Under the pieces are notes generated by a model, which did no database searches, was not told the origin of the DNA, and saw only the letters and a program-made list of their open reading frames with translations. From the NCBI RefSeq assembly GCF_024171605.1, contig NZ_JALKAA010000002.1:310001-374000 (forward strand): a stretch of 64,000 nt of DNA. Reading direction: 5' to 3'. Shown in pieces: positions 36,977-45,850 of this stretch. Position numbers and translations under genes: made by a program. Position 1 is the stretch's first letter; every line of letters starts with the position of its first letter. This DNA comes from Pontibacter sp. HSC-36F09 (GTDB lineage Bacteria > Bacteroidota > Bacteroidia > Cytophagales > Hymenobacteraceae).

Positions 36977-37888
36977 TTGAGCATACTTAAAATAGATGGC
37001 GTTACCAAGCGTTACGCCAACCACACTGCCCTTGATAACGTCAGCTTCGATATCCCGGCTGGCTGCATTTTCGGCCTATTAGGACCAAACGGAGCAGGCA
37101 AAACATCCCTTATCCGCATCATCACCCAAATAACAGGAGCCGACTCCGGCGAGATATACTTCAAAGGCGAGAAACTGCGCCCGTCGCACATCAAGGACAT
37201 GGGATACCTGCCTGAAGAGCGCGGTCTGTACAAAAAAATGAAGGTAGGGGAGCAGTTGCTATACCTTGCCCAACTCAAAGGATTGACCAAAGACGAGGCC
37301 ACGGCCCGAATCAAAGAGTGGGTGGTGCGTTTCGAGATAAAGGAGTGGATGAACAAACACATCGAAGACCTTTCGAAAGGGATGCAGCAGAAGGTGCAGT
37401 TTATGGCCACGGTCATGCACGAGCCATCGCTGATCATTCTCGACGAGCCTTTTTCCGGCTTCGACCCTATCAACGCTAACCTCATCAAAGACGAGATCCT
37501 GCGCCTGCGCGACAACGGGGCGACTATCATTTTCTCGACGCACCGCATGGAGTCGGTGGAGGAATTGTGCGATAACATTGCCCTGATCAACCGCTCCCGC
37601 AAGGTGCTTGACGGGCCTGTGCGCGAGATCAAAGACACGTATAAAACAGATACCTACCAGGTGATCGGCAACGGGCAGTTGCTGATTACGTCACCGGATT
37701 TTGAGGTGCTGGAGCAGCACGATAACCATGGTGTTTTCCGCGCATCCATTCGCTTGCTCGATGGCGCTTCGCCAAACGACTTGCTGCGTTACCTGATCCA
37801 GCGCGTAGAGGTACACTCTTTTGTGGAGCTGGTGCCGAGTATCAATGACATTTTTATCCGAAAAGTAAAAGAAACCTACCATGCATAA
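36977..37888 (+). CDS. natA: ABC transporter ATP-binding protein (NatA-like), TTG start
   Basis: A 303-aa ATPase of an ABC-2 exporter. Walker A GPNGAGKTS (about 37-45), Q-loop, signature LSKGMQQKV (about 131-139), Walker B LIILDEPFSGFDP and H-loop STHRMESVEEL. The C-terminal 80 residues resemble the NatA/YhaQ extension. Start: TTG 36977 gives M-S-I-L-K-I-D-G-V and fits the promoter at 36923-36953. The gene overlaps the permease gene by 8 bases, indicating translational coupling. NatA-type (sodium or drug export) is a family-level guess. Confidence 0.88.
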   Translation: MSILKIDGVTKRYANHTALDNVSFDIPAGCIFGLLGPNGAGKTSLIRIITQITGADSGEIYFKGEKLRPSHIKDMGYLPEERGLYKKMKVGEQLLYLAQLKGLTKDEATARIKEWVVRFEIKEWMNKHIEDLSKGMQQKVQFMATVMHEPSLIILDEPFSGFDPINANLIKDEILRLRDNGATIIFSTHRMESVEELCDNIALINRSRKVLDGPVREIKDTYKTDTYQVIGNGQLLITSPDFEVLEQHDNHGVFRASIRLLDGASPNDLLRYLIQRVEVHSFVELVPSINDIFIRKVKETYHA

Positions 37889-39215
37889 GATCTGGCTCAT
37901 CATACAACGCGAATACCTGACACGCGTGCGGAAGAAAAGCTTCATCATCATGACTTTCCTGACACCGCTGTTGCTGGCCGCTTTCATGGTTATACCCGCC
38001 TGGCTGGCCACCATATCGGACAGTGAGGATGTGGTGATGGTACTGGACGAAAGCGGGCTCTTCGCCGATAAGCTGGAAAGTAAGGAAGACCTGAAAATTA
38101 TACCTATAGCCGCCGGTTCGCTGGAACAGGCCAAAACGGCATATCAGGAGACCGACTACACGGCCTTGCTGCACATCCCAAAACTCGACCTGGACAACCC
38201 GGAAGGTATACGCCTTTACTCCAAAAAGAACACCAGTCTGCAGGTGAAGTTCAGGTTGGAAAACATGCTCGAGAAGGAAATTGAGAGTCAGCGTTTTATG
38301 GCCTCAGGTATAGACCGTGAGATGCTCAACAAAATGAAAGCCAACGTGACCATGACGACCGTGAACCTGAGCGAGAGTGGCGAGCGTGACAGCAACGTAT
38401 GGGTGACCTCGGGCGCAGGTATCATCGGGGCGGTGATCATTTATTTCTTCATCTTCCTGTATGGTGTGCAGATCATGCGCGGCGTGATTGAGGAGAAGAC
38501 CAACCGCATTGTGGAGGTGATGATCTCGTCGGTGAAGCCTTTTCAGCTGATGATGGGCAAGATTGTAGGTATAGCCGGCGTGGGCCTGACGCAGTTTCTG
38601 CTTTGGGTGGTGCTGTCGACCATTGTGGTGGGCGGTGTACAGGCGGCTTTTGACATCAAGCCAGCGCCTACCCCAATTGAGCAGATGCAGGCTGGACGCG
38701 ATTTAGCGACTGGCGAAGAGTCTGCTCAGACGCAGGAAGAAAGCCAGGCGAATATGCTGTCAGAGGTGAGCAGTGCCATTTCTAATTTGAACTTCCCGCT
38801 ATTGCTGGGCTGCTTCCTGTTTTACTTTTTAGGCGGCTACCTGCTGTACGGCTCACTCTTCGGGGCCATTGGCGCCGCCGTGGATAACGAGACCGATACG
38901 CAGCAGTTCATGTTCCCGATTACGATCCCACTGATCATCTCATTCATCATGTCGTACACCGTGGTGATCCAGAACCCGGATGGGCCTGTGGCGTTCTGGA
39001 TGTCGATCATACCGTTCACATCGCCGATCGTGATGATGGTGCGTATTCCGTTTGGTGTGCCCGCCAGCGAACTCCTGCTCTCGATGGGACTCCTCATTCT
39101 GGGCTTCATCTTCACCACCTGGATCGCCTCCAGAATCTACCGTGTAGGTATACTAATGTACGGCAAGAAGATCAACTACAAAGAATTATCGAAGTGGTTG
39201 TTTTACAGGGTGTAA
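37881..39215 (+). CDS. natB: ABC-2 type transporter permease (NatB-like)
   Basis: A 444-aa inner-membrane permease. One membrane helix near residues 20-40 (IIMTFLTPLLLAAFMVIPAW), a large extracytoplasmic domain (about 45-170), then five or six helices to the end, with the ABC2_membrane_3 feature RGVIEEKTNRIVEVMISSVKP, which contacts the ATPase. A Gln/Glu-rich loop (about 270-295) lies between helices. It works with the ATPase encoded by the overlapping upstream gene. The substrate is unknown. Confidence 0.88.
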   Translation: MHKIWLIIQREYLTRVRKKSFIIMTFLTPLLLAAFMVIPAWLATISDSEDVVMVLDESGLFADKLESKEDLKIIPIAAGSLEQAKTAYQETDYTALLHIPKLDLDNPEGIRLYSKKNTSLQVKFRLENMLEKEIESQRFMASGIDREMLNKMKANVTMTTVNLSESGERDSNVWVTSGAGIIGAVIIYFFIFLYGVQIMRGVIEEKTNRIVEVMISSVKPFQLMMGKIVGIAGVGLTQFLLWVVLSTIVVGGVQAAFDIKPAPTPIEQMQAGRDLATGEESAQTQEESQANMLSEVSSAISNLNFPLLLGCFLFYFLGGYLLYGSLFGAIGAAVDNETDTQQFMFPITIPLIISFIMSYTVVIQNPDGPVAFWMSIIPFTSPIVMMVRIPFGVPASELLLSMGLLILGFIFTTWIASRIYRVGILMYGKKINYKELSKWLFYRV

Positions 39216-39307
39216 ACTAAAAATATATAGGTATAAAATAAGTATAGCTGGTTCTTCGGAGCCAGCTAGTTTTTTGTAACTTGATAGGAGAAACTTAATA
39301 TTTAAAA

Positions 39308-39844
39308 ATGACCCAGAGAATAGAAATACCGCTTAGCAAAGCGAAAATGGTGCTCTTCATGGTGGGAGCCGTCGCATTCGTCATTATAGGCGTTTTCTTT
39401 GCAATAGAGCCGGCCAGATTCATATCGCCAATTTTCAGGAGTGAGGAAATTATCCGGATAGCTGGAGTTGCTGCTGTGTTATTCTTTGGGTTAGGCGCAG
39501 TGTACATCCTTAGAAAATTATTCGACAAGAAGGTAGGGCTGACGATTGATGAATAAGGTATTACGGATAACTCAAGTGCCGTAAGTGTTGGTTTAATTGA
39601 GTGGCAGGATATAATTGGCGTAGAAACACTGGAGATCGCATCGAATAAGATAATGCTATTGCATACTAACAATCCTGAGAAATATATGGCGCGTGCTACT
39701 AATATGTTCTCCAGGAAAGCAATGCAGGCGAATCACAAGATGTATGGAACACCCTTATCCATTACAGCAAATTCGCTCCAGATTAAATATAAAGAGTTAG
39801 AGCGGCTGCTGTGTGAAGGATTAGAAAACAGGAAAGTGCTCTAG
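39308..39844 (+). pseudogene. STM3941-like two-helix membrane protein, broken by an in-frame TAA
   Basis: A single reading frame of 178 codons interrupted only by TAA at 39554-39556 (codon 83). The first 82 residues have two membrane helices (VLFMVGAVAFVIIGVFFAI; GVAAVLFFGLGAVYIL) and end KKVGLTIDE. After the stop the same frame continues GITDNSSAVSVGLIEWQDI to a PH-like C-terminal half. The intact family (STM3941-type) has a residue, not a stop, at this point before G-I-x-D-N-S-S. It is therefore a nonsense allele, a readthrough gene or a sequencing error. The rest of the frame shows no decay, so the change is recent. Confidence 0.75.
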
Positions 39845-39866
39845 GCTAGTAAGCCGAATAAGATTC

Positions 39867-40790
39867 ATGAAAGAACAACCTATTAAAGTTAATAACGATA
39901 CGATGACCCGGCTTTCACTTCTCACACTTCTATTTTTTATGTTCTCCACAGGTATAGCTACCGCTACTAACAAAGACAAACCCGCCTACCAGCTCTTCAA
40001 CGCGAAGGGCAAGCAGGTAAGGTATAGCAAAATGCTGGAAGAGCTGCAGAAGGCCGATGTGGTCCTGTTTGGTGAGCAGCACAACGACCCAATTGCGCAC
40101 TGGCTGCAGCTGGAAGTAGCCAAAGACCTGCACAAGGAGCACCAGCAGAACTTTGCCATCGGTGCTGAAATGTTTGAAGCCGATGTACAGTTGGTGCTGA
40201 ATGAATACCTGTCCGGGCAAGTAGCGGAGAACAACTTTGAGCAGGAGTCGCGGCCTTGGAATAACTACAAGACCGACTACCGCCCGGTGGTGCGTTTTGC
40301 CAAAGAGGCGTCTATACCTTTCATCGCGACCAACGTGCCGCGCCGCTATGCCGCCATGGTAGCAGCCGGCAGCCTGAAGGCGCTGGAGAATGTGTCGGAA
40401 GATGCCAAACGTTACATAGCACCACTACCTGTGCAAGTAGATATGGATTTGCCAGGGTATAAGAATATGCTGGCCATGTTCGGCGGCAGCACCCACGGCA
40501 ATACCAAAAGCGAAAACATTGTGCAGGCCCAGGCCCTGAAAGACGCGACCATGGGCCACTTCATATTGCGGCAGGCAAACAGCGGCAAAAAAATGCTGCA
40601 CCTGAACGGCGCCTACCACTCCGATAATTTTGAAGGTATAGGGTGGTATCTAAAACAAGGCAACCCGCAAGTTAAGACTCTCACCATTACCACCGTACTG
40701 CAGGAAGACCTGGACAAGCTGACGGAGGAGAACAAGCAGAAAGCGGATTTTATACTAGTTGTGCCGGCAAGTATGACCCGAACATATTGA
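39867..40790 (+). CDS. chaN: ChaN-family haem-binding lipoprotein-like protein
   Basis: A 307-aa protein with the ChaN/DUF399 domain (about 50-300): DVVLFGEQHNDP (the conserved GE-H motif), FAIGAEMFEADVQ, SRPWNNYKTDYRPVVRFAKE and LNGAYHSDNFEGIG. ChaN-like proteins bind haem and are linked to iron uptake. The hydrophobic stretch LLTLLFFMFSTGIATA is a signal peptide; ATG 39903 (MTRLSLL) would give a normal one, so that start is as likely as 39867. No lipobox Cys is seen, so it is probably periplasmic and not lipidated. Confidence 0.82.
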   Translation: MKEQPIKVNNDTMTRLSLLTLLFFMFSTGIATATNKDKPAYQLFNAKGKQVRYSKMLEELQKADVVLFGEQHNDPIAHWLQLEVAKDLHKEHQQNFAIGAEMFEADVQLVLNEYLSGQVAENNFEQESRPWNNYKTDYRPVVRFAKEASIPFIATNVPRRYAAMVAAGSLKALENVSEDAKRYIAPLPVQVDMDLPGYKNMLAMFGGSTHGNTKSENIVQAQALKDATMGHFILRQANSGKKMLHLNGAYHSDNFEGIGWYLKQGNPQVKTLTITTVLQEDLDKLTEENKQKADFILVVPASMTRTY

Positions 40791-40806
40791 GTTTGAGGGT
40801 TAATCT

Positions 40807-41031
40807 ATGGAGTTCTTATTAGGTGACATTTTATTAGCCGGAGTAGGCTGGCTATACCTACTAATAAGGTATAGGAATAGAGAAGTTATTGCAAAAGTTC
40901 TGGCAGAAGAATATGAAGGAAGCTATAGTAAGGCTGGCAGTTCGCTTACGCTGAATATTTTCGCTATGGCGCTAGCCGCGTTGCTTTTCGTTTTTCTGAT
41001 AACTGTTATTTTCATTAACTCGAAAGGCTAA
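40807..41031 (+). CDS. Small two-helix membrane protein
   Basis: A 74-aa protein with two likely membrane helices (FLLGDILLAGVGWLYLLI and FAMALAALLFVFLITVIFI) joined by a charged loop with YRNREVIAKVLAEEYEGSY. It starts 16 bases after chaN on the same strand and is followed by a terminator. The family is not recognised. Confidence 0.65.
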   Translation: MEFLLGDILLAGVGWLYLLIRYRNREVIAKVLAEEYEGSYSKAGSSLTLNIFAMALAALLFVFLITVIFINSKG

Positions 41032-41047
41032 CCCCAGGTATAGAAAC

Positions 41048-41078
41048 AACAAAGCCCGACCAATTGGCCGGGCTTTGT
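41048..41078. terminator. Bidirectional terminator between the small membrane gene and iscA
   Basis: ACAAAGCCCGACC pairs with GGCCGGGCTTTGT (one wobble) around a 5-base loop, with A/T-rich sequence on both sides, between convergent genes. Confidence 0.8.
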
Positions 41079-41106
41079 CTTTCTACTAAAGAGAAAAAAG
41101 GTGCTT

Positions 41107-41454
41107 TTATGCAGAGAATGAGCTTCCGCAGCCGCAGGTACTCTTCGCCTGTGGGTTGCTGAAAACGAAGCCGCGCGCGTTCAGGCCGTCCTGGAAGTCC
41201 ACTTCCATGCCCAGCACATACATCGCATGCTTTTTGTCCATGATCATGCTCAGGCCATCCAGGTTGTATACCTCATCCGTGTCCTTGGCCTTGTCGAAGC
41301 CCAGCAGGTAAGACATACCTGAGCAGCCACCGCCCTGCACGCCAATGCGCAGGCCGTATTCTGCAGGTACGTTCTTCTCTTGCATTATATTTCTAACCTC
41401 AACCAGCGCTTTTTCAGTAAGCGTTATCGGTGCAGTTTTTGTTTCAGTTGCCAT
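41107..41454 (-). CDS. erpA: HesB/IscA-family iron-sulfur carrier
   Basis: A 115-aa A-type carrier that passes Fe-S clusters to target proteins. The three conserved Cys are present: GGGCSGMSY (about Cys45) and the C-terminal CGCGSSF pair. The long frame starts at 41493, but ATG 41454 (MATETKTAPITLTEKA) is the normal N-terminus. There are no isc or suf genes nearby, which favours an ErpA-like stand-alone carrier; the subtype is a guess. Confidence 0.9.
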   Translation of the reverse strand: MATETKTAPITLTEKALVEVRNIMQEKNVPAEYGLRIGVQGGGCSGMSYLLGFDKAKDTDEVYNLDGLSMIMDKKHAMYVLGMEVDFQDGLNARGFVFSNPQAKSTCGCGSSFSA

Positions 41455-41610
41455 AGTCTGTTCAAATTTGAAATGGAGCTGCAATTTACGCAATTACTTG
41501 CAATTTTGCTGCGGCTCCCGAATGTATTAGAGAAACAGCTATACCTTCAAAATGATTCATGCCAACCTAAATTAATTTTTTCCGATATTTAAGGTTCAAA
41601 ACAATTGCAA

Positions 41611-42144
41611 ATGGAAGAAGGTACCAATATTATACTCGACATACTTAAGATTTCTATACCTGCCATACTGGTAGCTGCAGTAGCTTACTCTATTATTAAA
41701 AAACACCTGGAGCGCGACTACAAACTGCGTCTCCTGGAACTGCGCCAAAAAAATGCCGAGGTGGTAACACCTATCCGTCTGCAGGCCTACGAGCGCATTG
41801 TGCTCTTGCTGGAGCGCATCACGCCAAGTAATCTCCTGTTGCGGGTGAGCGGTGGCGGCCATACTGCCGCAGAATACCACCGCATCCTGCTCACTGAGAT
41901 CCGTAACGAGTTCAACCATAACATGTCGCAGCAGGTCTACATGACGGAACAAGCCTGGCAACAGGTACGCCATGCCCGCGAGGAAGTCGTGAACCTGATC
42001 AACAAATCCTATCAAAGTCTGGGCGAGAAGGCGAAAGGTACCGAACTGGCCAAACGCATCCTGGAAAACGTCCTCAACAACGAGATCGACCCAACCGCAA
42101 GAGCCATCAGTTTCCTGAAGCAGGAAATCGGGCAGGTGTTTTAG
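41611..42144 (+). CDS. Membrane-anchored helical protein of unknown function
   Basis: A 177-aa protein with one N-terminal membrane helix (about 8-27, ILKISIPAILVAAVAYSII) and a long charged helical body (KKHLERDYKLRLLELRQKNA and on) facing the cytoplasm. Similar proteins are conserved in Bacteroidota without known function. The frame allows TTG 41605 but ATG 41611 is preferred. The stop is followed by 362 bases of repeat-rich DNA. Confidence 0.7.
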   Translation: MEEGTNIILDILKISIPAILVAAVAYSIIKKHLERDYKLRLLELRQKNAEVVTPIRLQAYERIVLLLERITPSNLLLRVSGGGHTAAEYHRILLTEIRNEFNHNMSQQVYMTEQAWQQVRHAREEVVNLINKSYQSLGEKAKGTELAKRILENVLNNEIDPTARAISFLKQEIGQVF

Positions 42145-42506
42145 AGTTAGAAAGGTAGAAAATTTAGAAGGTAGAAAGTTGAAATGTAGCGACTTTACAC
42201 TGTAACGTCGTTTCCGTGCAGTGGCATCGCTTTGCAACACGGGCAAAGTCCTCTTTCGGACATCCGTGTCCCCGTATATCTGAAAAGCAGGCACATTGGC
42301 AACAAGCTCTTTCAGATTTATCAATCCGAAAGCAAACGGCAGGGGATTTCCTAATCTCCGTATACCTGCTATACCTCTGCACGGGGATGTGGACATCCCC
42401 AGCAAACTACTTTCGGATCTCGAGATCCGAAAGAGCAACTGTTTCATTTGTAGGGACAGGTCGCGACCTATCCGAATCGTGCACAGGCCATACCTGAAAC
42501 CATACC
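42145..42506. other. Repeat-rich intergenic region with several palindromes
   Basis: No gene. It holds GGGGATGT-GG-ACATCCCC (42383-42400), a perfect 24-bp palindrome (42410-42433), AGGTCGCGACCT (42458-42469), GACATCCGTGTCCCC-like sequence and several TATACCT heptamers. The mix of short palindromes looks like accumulated small mobile repeats. Overlapping open frames on both strands are chance frames. Confidence 0.6.
42410..42433. repeat. Perfect 24-bp palindrome
   Basis: CTTTCGGATCTC followed directly by its reverse complement, with no spacer. Partial echoes (CTTTCGGA near 42253, ATCCGAAAG near 42326) lie in the same gap. Confidence 0.75.
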
Positions 42507-44399
42507 TTAGTACAGAATCCTGAACTTGATTGTAGCCGGTACCTGCTTCATCTCCTCAATCACTTTCTTGTCATACAGCTTGTCGATGTCGGTGATCACG
42601 TAGCCGATTTGTTCATTGGTTTTCAGGTACTGGCCCAGAATGTTGACCTGATTACCGGCCAGCACGTTGTTGATGTTGGCTAGCACTCCCGGCACGTTCT
42701 GGTGGATGTGGATTAGGCGATGCGCATTCTTCAGTTCCGGCAGCTGGATGTTCGGGAAGTTGACACTTTGGTAGCTGTTGCCTGTGTTGATGTACTCCAT
42801 GATACGGCTCGGTACAAACATACCTATGTTTTCCTGTGCCTCCTGTGTGCTGCCGCCGATGTGTGGGGTCAGGATGACATTGGGTAGGCCGCGCAGTTCG
42901 CTTACAAACTCTTCATCGTTGGTGGCTGGCTCGTAAGGGTATACGTCTACCGCAGCGCCATGTATTTTTCCTGATTTAATAGCCGCTACCAAAGCAGGCA
43001 AATCCACGATATGGCCCCGACTCAGGTTCAAAAAGATGGCGCCTTCCTTCATGGCAGCAAATTCTTCGGCACCGAACATACCTTCGTTACTGGTGCGGCC
43101 GTCCACGTGCAGACTAACAATATCAGCTATTTCGAGGAGATGTTTGAGTGTCTCGCATTTGCGGGCATTGCCGAGCTGCAGGCGTTCTATCACATCATAA
43201 TAGTACACATCCATCCCCAGCGCCTCAGCCAGCACCGACAGTTGCGCCCCAATGCTGCCGTAGCCTATTATACCTAGTTTCTTATCGCGCACCTCTACAC
43301 TGCCTGTCGCGGACTTGTCCCAAATACCCTGGTGCATTTTAGTGCTTTTATCCACTACGTTGCGGCAGAGCATGATGATCTCGCCGATGGCCAGCTCCAC
43401 CACGCTACGGGTATTGCTGTATGGGGCATTAAACACGGCTACGCCTGCGTCAAGACAGGCCGTAAGGTCGATCTGGTTAGTGCCGATGCAGAAAGCGCCG
43501 ATACACATCAGCTTGTTTGCATGCTCAAGTACCCGTTTGGTTACCTGCGTTTTGGAGCGTATACCTAGCACAGACACATCTTTGATCCGCTCACAGAGCT
43601 CGTCCTCGCTCAAAGCACCCGAAACGGTTTCGATCTGGTAGCCTTCGCGCTTGAACAACTCCACAGCCTTGGGATGCACATTCTCCAGCAGAAGCACCCG
43701 AATCCGATTCTTAGGATAGGAGATCGCCATCGGCAGGTTGTGCTGGTACAGGAACTCATCCAGGCTTGGAGCTACGTTATCGGCTTTTGCCACCACACTG
43801 TCGCGCACCACGTTTTCGGTGAACGCGTAGAACTTGTTGGCTAGTCCAGCCTCCTTTATTTCGTAATCGGTATAGCCATCGCCAAGCACGTATACATCAC
43901 CTTCCAGCGCCAGCTCTTCGAGTAGCTTTATTTTACCCCGATCCAGGCAAAGCAGGTTCTCTTCATCAAAACCAATGATATTGCCCTGCTCATCAAACTT
44001 AAAAGTATTGGCGTAAATATTCTCTTCCTTGATGCCATACTCGGTCACGATCGGGGTGATGAACTCCTTAAAGCCGCTCGACACAATCAGTATATTATCG
44101 GCGTAGGCCTGAAAGAACTCTTTGTTGCGCCTGATGGAGTCCGATACCCTGTTCTGCAAAAGGTGGATCAGCGGTTTCAGGTGACGGCGGTTCGCTTTGA
44201 GCAAGGTCAGACGCTTGGACAAACCTTCGGTGAACGAACTTTTTCCTTCCATGGCGCTATTGGTCAGATCCATGATCTGCTGCAGAATCTCCGCTTTGTT
44301 CTCTTCCCCTTCGAGCGTTATCTCGCCCAGTTCATCCAGCGCCTCTACCTGTGTAAACGTGCTGTCGAAGTCGATGATGTAGTATTGATCTTTTGCCAT
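42507..44399 (-). CDS. serB-serA: Fused phosphoserine phosphatase and D-3-phosphoglycerate dehydrogenase
   Basis: A 630-aa fusion of the last and first enzymes of serine synthesis. Residues 1-215: HAD phosphatase with DFDSTF (Asp nucleophile, about 10), IVSSGFKEF and GDGYTDYE, as in SerB. Residues about 225-555: D-isomer hydroxyacid dehydrogenase with IGAFCIGTNQID, NAD loop GYGSIGAQLS, catalytic Arg/Glu region and LTPHIGGST (catalytic His). Residues 560-630: ACT regulatory domain. The middle enzyme SerC is not adjacent. ATG 44399 (MAKDQYYIIDFD) is chosen over one 22 codons upstream that would run through tandem AGGTATA copies. Confidence 0.92.
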   Translation of the reverse strand: MAKDQYYIIDFDSTFTQVEALDELGEITLEGEENKAEILQQIMDLTNSAMEGKSSFTEGLSKRLTLLKANRRHLKPLIHLLQNRVSDSIRRNKEFFQAYADNILIVSSGFKEFITPIVTEYGIKEENIYANTFKFDEQGNIIGFDEENLLCLDRGKIKLLEELALEGDVYVLGDGYTDYEIKEAGLANKFYAFTENVVRDSVVAKADNVAPSLDEFLYQHNLPMAISYPKNRIRVLLLENVHPKAVELFKREGYQIETVSGALSEDELCERIKDVSVLGIRSKTQVTKRVLEHANKLMCIGAFCIGTNQIDLTACLDAGVAVFNAPYSNTRSVVELAIGEIIMLCRNVVDKSTKMHQGIWDKSATGSVEVRDKKLGIIGYGSIGAQLSVLAEALGMDVYYYDVIERLQLGNARKCETLKHLLEIADIVSLHVDGRTSNEGMFGAEEFAAMKEGAIFLNLSRGHIVDLPALVAAIKSGKIHGAAVDVYPYEPATNDEEFVSELRGLPNVILTPHIGGSTQEAQENIGMFVPSRIMEYINTGNSYQSVNFPNIQLPELKNAHRLIHIHQNVPGVLANINNVLAGNQVNILGQYLKTNEQIGYVITDIDKLYDKKVIEEMKQVPATIKFRILY

Positions 44400-44426
44400 A
44401 GTTTGGTCGGATAATAGAGTAGTAGG

Positions 44427-44455
44427 TATAGGTATAGGTATGGATAAGGTATACA
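44427..44455. repeat. Tandem AGGTATA copies upstream of serB-serA
   Basis: AGGTATAGGTATAGGTAT near 44425-44442, then another AGGTATA at 44450, all in the 233-bp gap ahead of the fusion gene. Similar tandem copies occur at 51052-51066 and 52962-52974. Confidence 0.65.
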
Positions 44456-44580
44456 GGACGCTCACGCCATATTGGCGGTGAAATTTTCCTTAAGTGCCTC
44501 CCGATCCAGATCTCTTTTTTCATCGAGGTGACAGTACTGGGATGATCGTGCACGACACCATAAAGTAAAGATAGGACATA

Positions 44581-44617
44581 AAAAAATCCGGCAACAGGTA
44601 TAGCGGCCGGATTTTTT
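44581..44617 (-). terminator. Terminator of bshA
   Basis: AAAAAATCCGGC (44581-44592) pairs with GCCGGATTTTTT (44606-44617). The 13-base loop consists of a host heptamer (ACAGGTATAGC). It follows the minus-strand bshA stop at 44633. Confidence 0.82.
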
Positions 44618-44632
44618 GTCTTTATTCCTGAA

Positions 44633-45781
44633 TTACAGTGGATTACTGGTTTCAGCCAATTGTGCGTCGATGATGCGCTGGTAGAATTGCTCGTAGAGCG
44701 GCACAATCTTCTCGATGTCGAAATCGTGGGCGCGAGCCAGTGCGTTTGCTTTGAAAGTTGGCAGATTAGCATCGTCGAGAATGAGCAGGGCGTTGTGCAC
44801 CATGTCATCCACATCGCCTACGTTGCTCACAAAACCAGTGAGGCCGTGCACGTTCAACTCAGGTATACCGCCGGCATTGGTCGAAATTACGGGTACTTCG
44901 CAGGCCATCGCCTCGAGTGCAGCCAGGCCAAAACTCTCTTTCTCAGACGGCATCAGGAACAGATCGGCGACGGAGAGTACTTCTTCCACAGCCTCCAGCT
45001 TACCCAAAAAGCGCACATCATTGTAAATATTCAGATCGCGGCACAATTTCTCCATTTTAGGGCGCTCAGGGCCATCACCCACCATCAACAGTTTGGAAGG
45101 CATTTGCTCACGTACTTTGGCAAAGATCCGGATCACGTCCTCCACGCGCTTCACACCCCGGAAGTTGGAAGTATGCACCAGAAGTTTTTCGTTGTTCGGA
45201 CTGATGGCCGCCCTAAAGTGATCCTTTTTCTGGCGCTTGAATTTGTTCAGATCGATGAAGTTAGGTATAACCTCAATGTCTTTTTCGATCTGGAAAAACT
45301 CGTATGTCTCGGTGCGCAAACTCTCCGACACAGCCGTTACGCCATCAGACTGGTTAATGCTGAACGTTACCACCGGCTCAAAAGAGGCGTCCTTGCCCAC
45401 CAGCGTAATATCTGTGCCGTGCAGCGTTGTGATGATAGGTATATGGATGCCCTTGGTGCGAAGGATTTGTTTGGCCATGTAAGCCGCAGAAGCATGCGGT
45501 ATGGCATAGTGCACGTGCAGCACGTCGAGTTTCTCGAAACGGGCGATGTCTACCATCTTGCTGGCCAGCGCCAGTTCGTAGGGCGGGTACTGGAACAGCG
45601 GGTAATTCGGGATGTATACTTCGTGGTAGAACAGGTTCTCGTTGAAAAAGTCGAGCCGGGCCGGTTGGCTGTAAGTGATAAAGTGTACCTGATGCCCTTT
45701 GAGGGCCAGCGCCTTGCCGAGTTCAGTGGCGACCACGCCGCTTCCCCCGAAGGTTGGGTAACAAACTATTCCGATTTTCAT
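44633..45781 (-). CDS. bshA: Bacillithiol synthase step 1 glycosyltransferase BshA
   Basis: A 382-aa GT4 glycosyltransferase that joins GlcNAc from UDP-GlcNAc to L-malate, the first step of bacillithiol synthesis. The N-terminus [39 protein letters not shown] and the donor-site [19 protein letters not shown] are characteristic of BshA. The frame runs 16 codons further upstream but ATG 45781 is the family start. No bshB or bshC lies in the window. Bacillithiol is known in several Bacteroidota. Confidence 0.92.
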   Translation of the reverse strand: MKIGIVCYPTFGGSGVVATELGKALALKGHQVHFITYSQPARLDFFNENLFYHEVYIPNYPLFQYPPYELALASKMVDIARFEKLDVLHVHYAIPHASAAYMAKQILRTKGIHIPIITTLHGTDITLVGKDASFEPVVTFSINQSDGVTAVSESLRTETYEFFQIEKDIEVIPNFIDLNKFKRQKKDHFRAAISPNNEKLLVHTSNFRGVKRVEDVIRIFAKVREQMPSKLLMVGDGPERPKMEKLCRDLNIYNDVRFLGKLEAVEEVLSVADLFLMPSEKESFGLAALEAMACEVPVISTNAGGIPELNVHGLTGFVSNVGDVDDMVHNALLILDDANLPTFKANALARAHDFDIEKIVPLYEQFYQRIIDAQLAETSNPL

Positions 45782-45800
45782 GGTTTTATGCTGAGGAAAC

Positions 45801-45834
45801 AACAAGTGCAGCCCCACGCGGAGCTGCACTTGTT
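45801..45834 (-). terminator. Terminator of the NagZ/beta-lactamase gene
   Basis: AACAAGTGCAGC (45801-45812) pairs perfectly with GCTGCACTTGTT (45823-45834), followed on the minus strand by a T-rich stretch. Confidence 0.7.
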
Positions 45835-45850
45835 AACAATCCATTCTATG

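Noticed and set aside
41596..42447. 283-codon minus-strand frame
   Set aside because: Antisense to the membrane-anchored gene and runs into palindrome-rich intergenic DNA.
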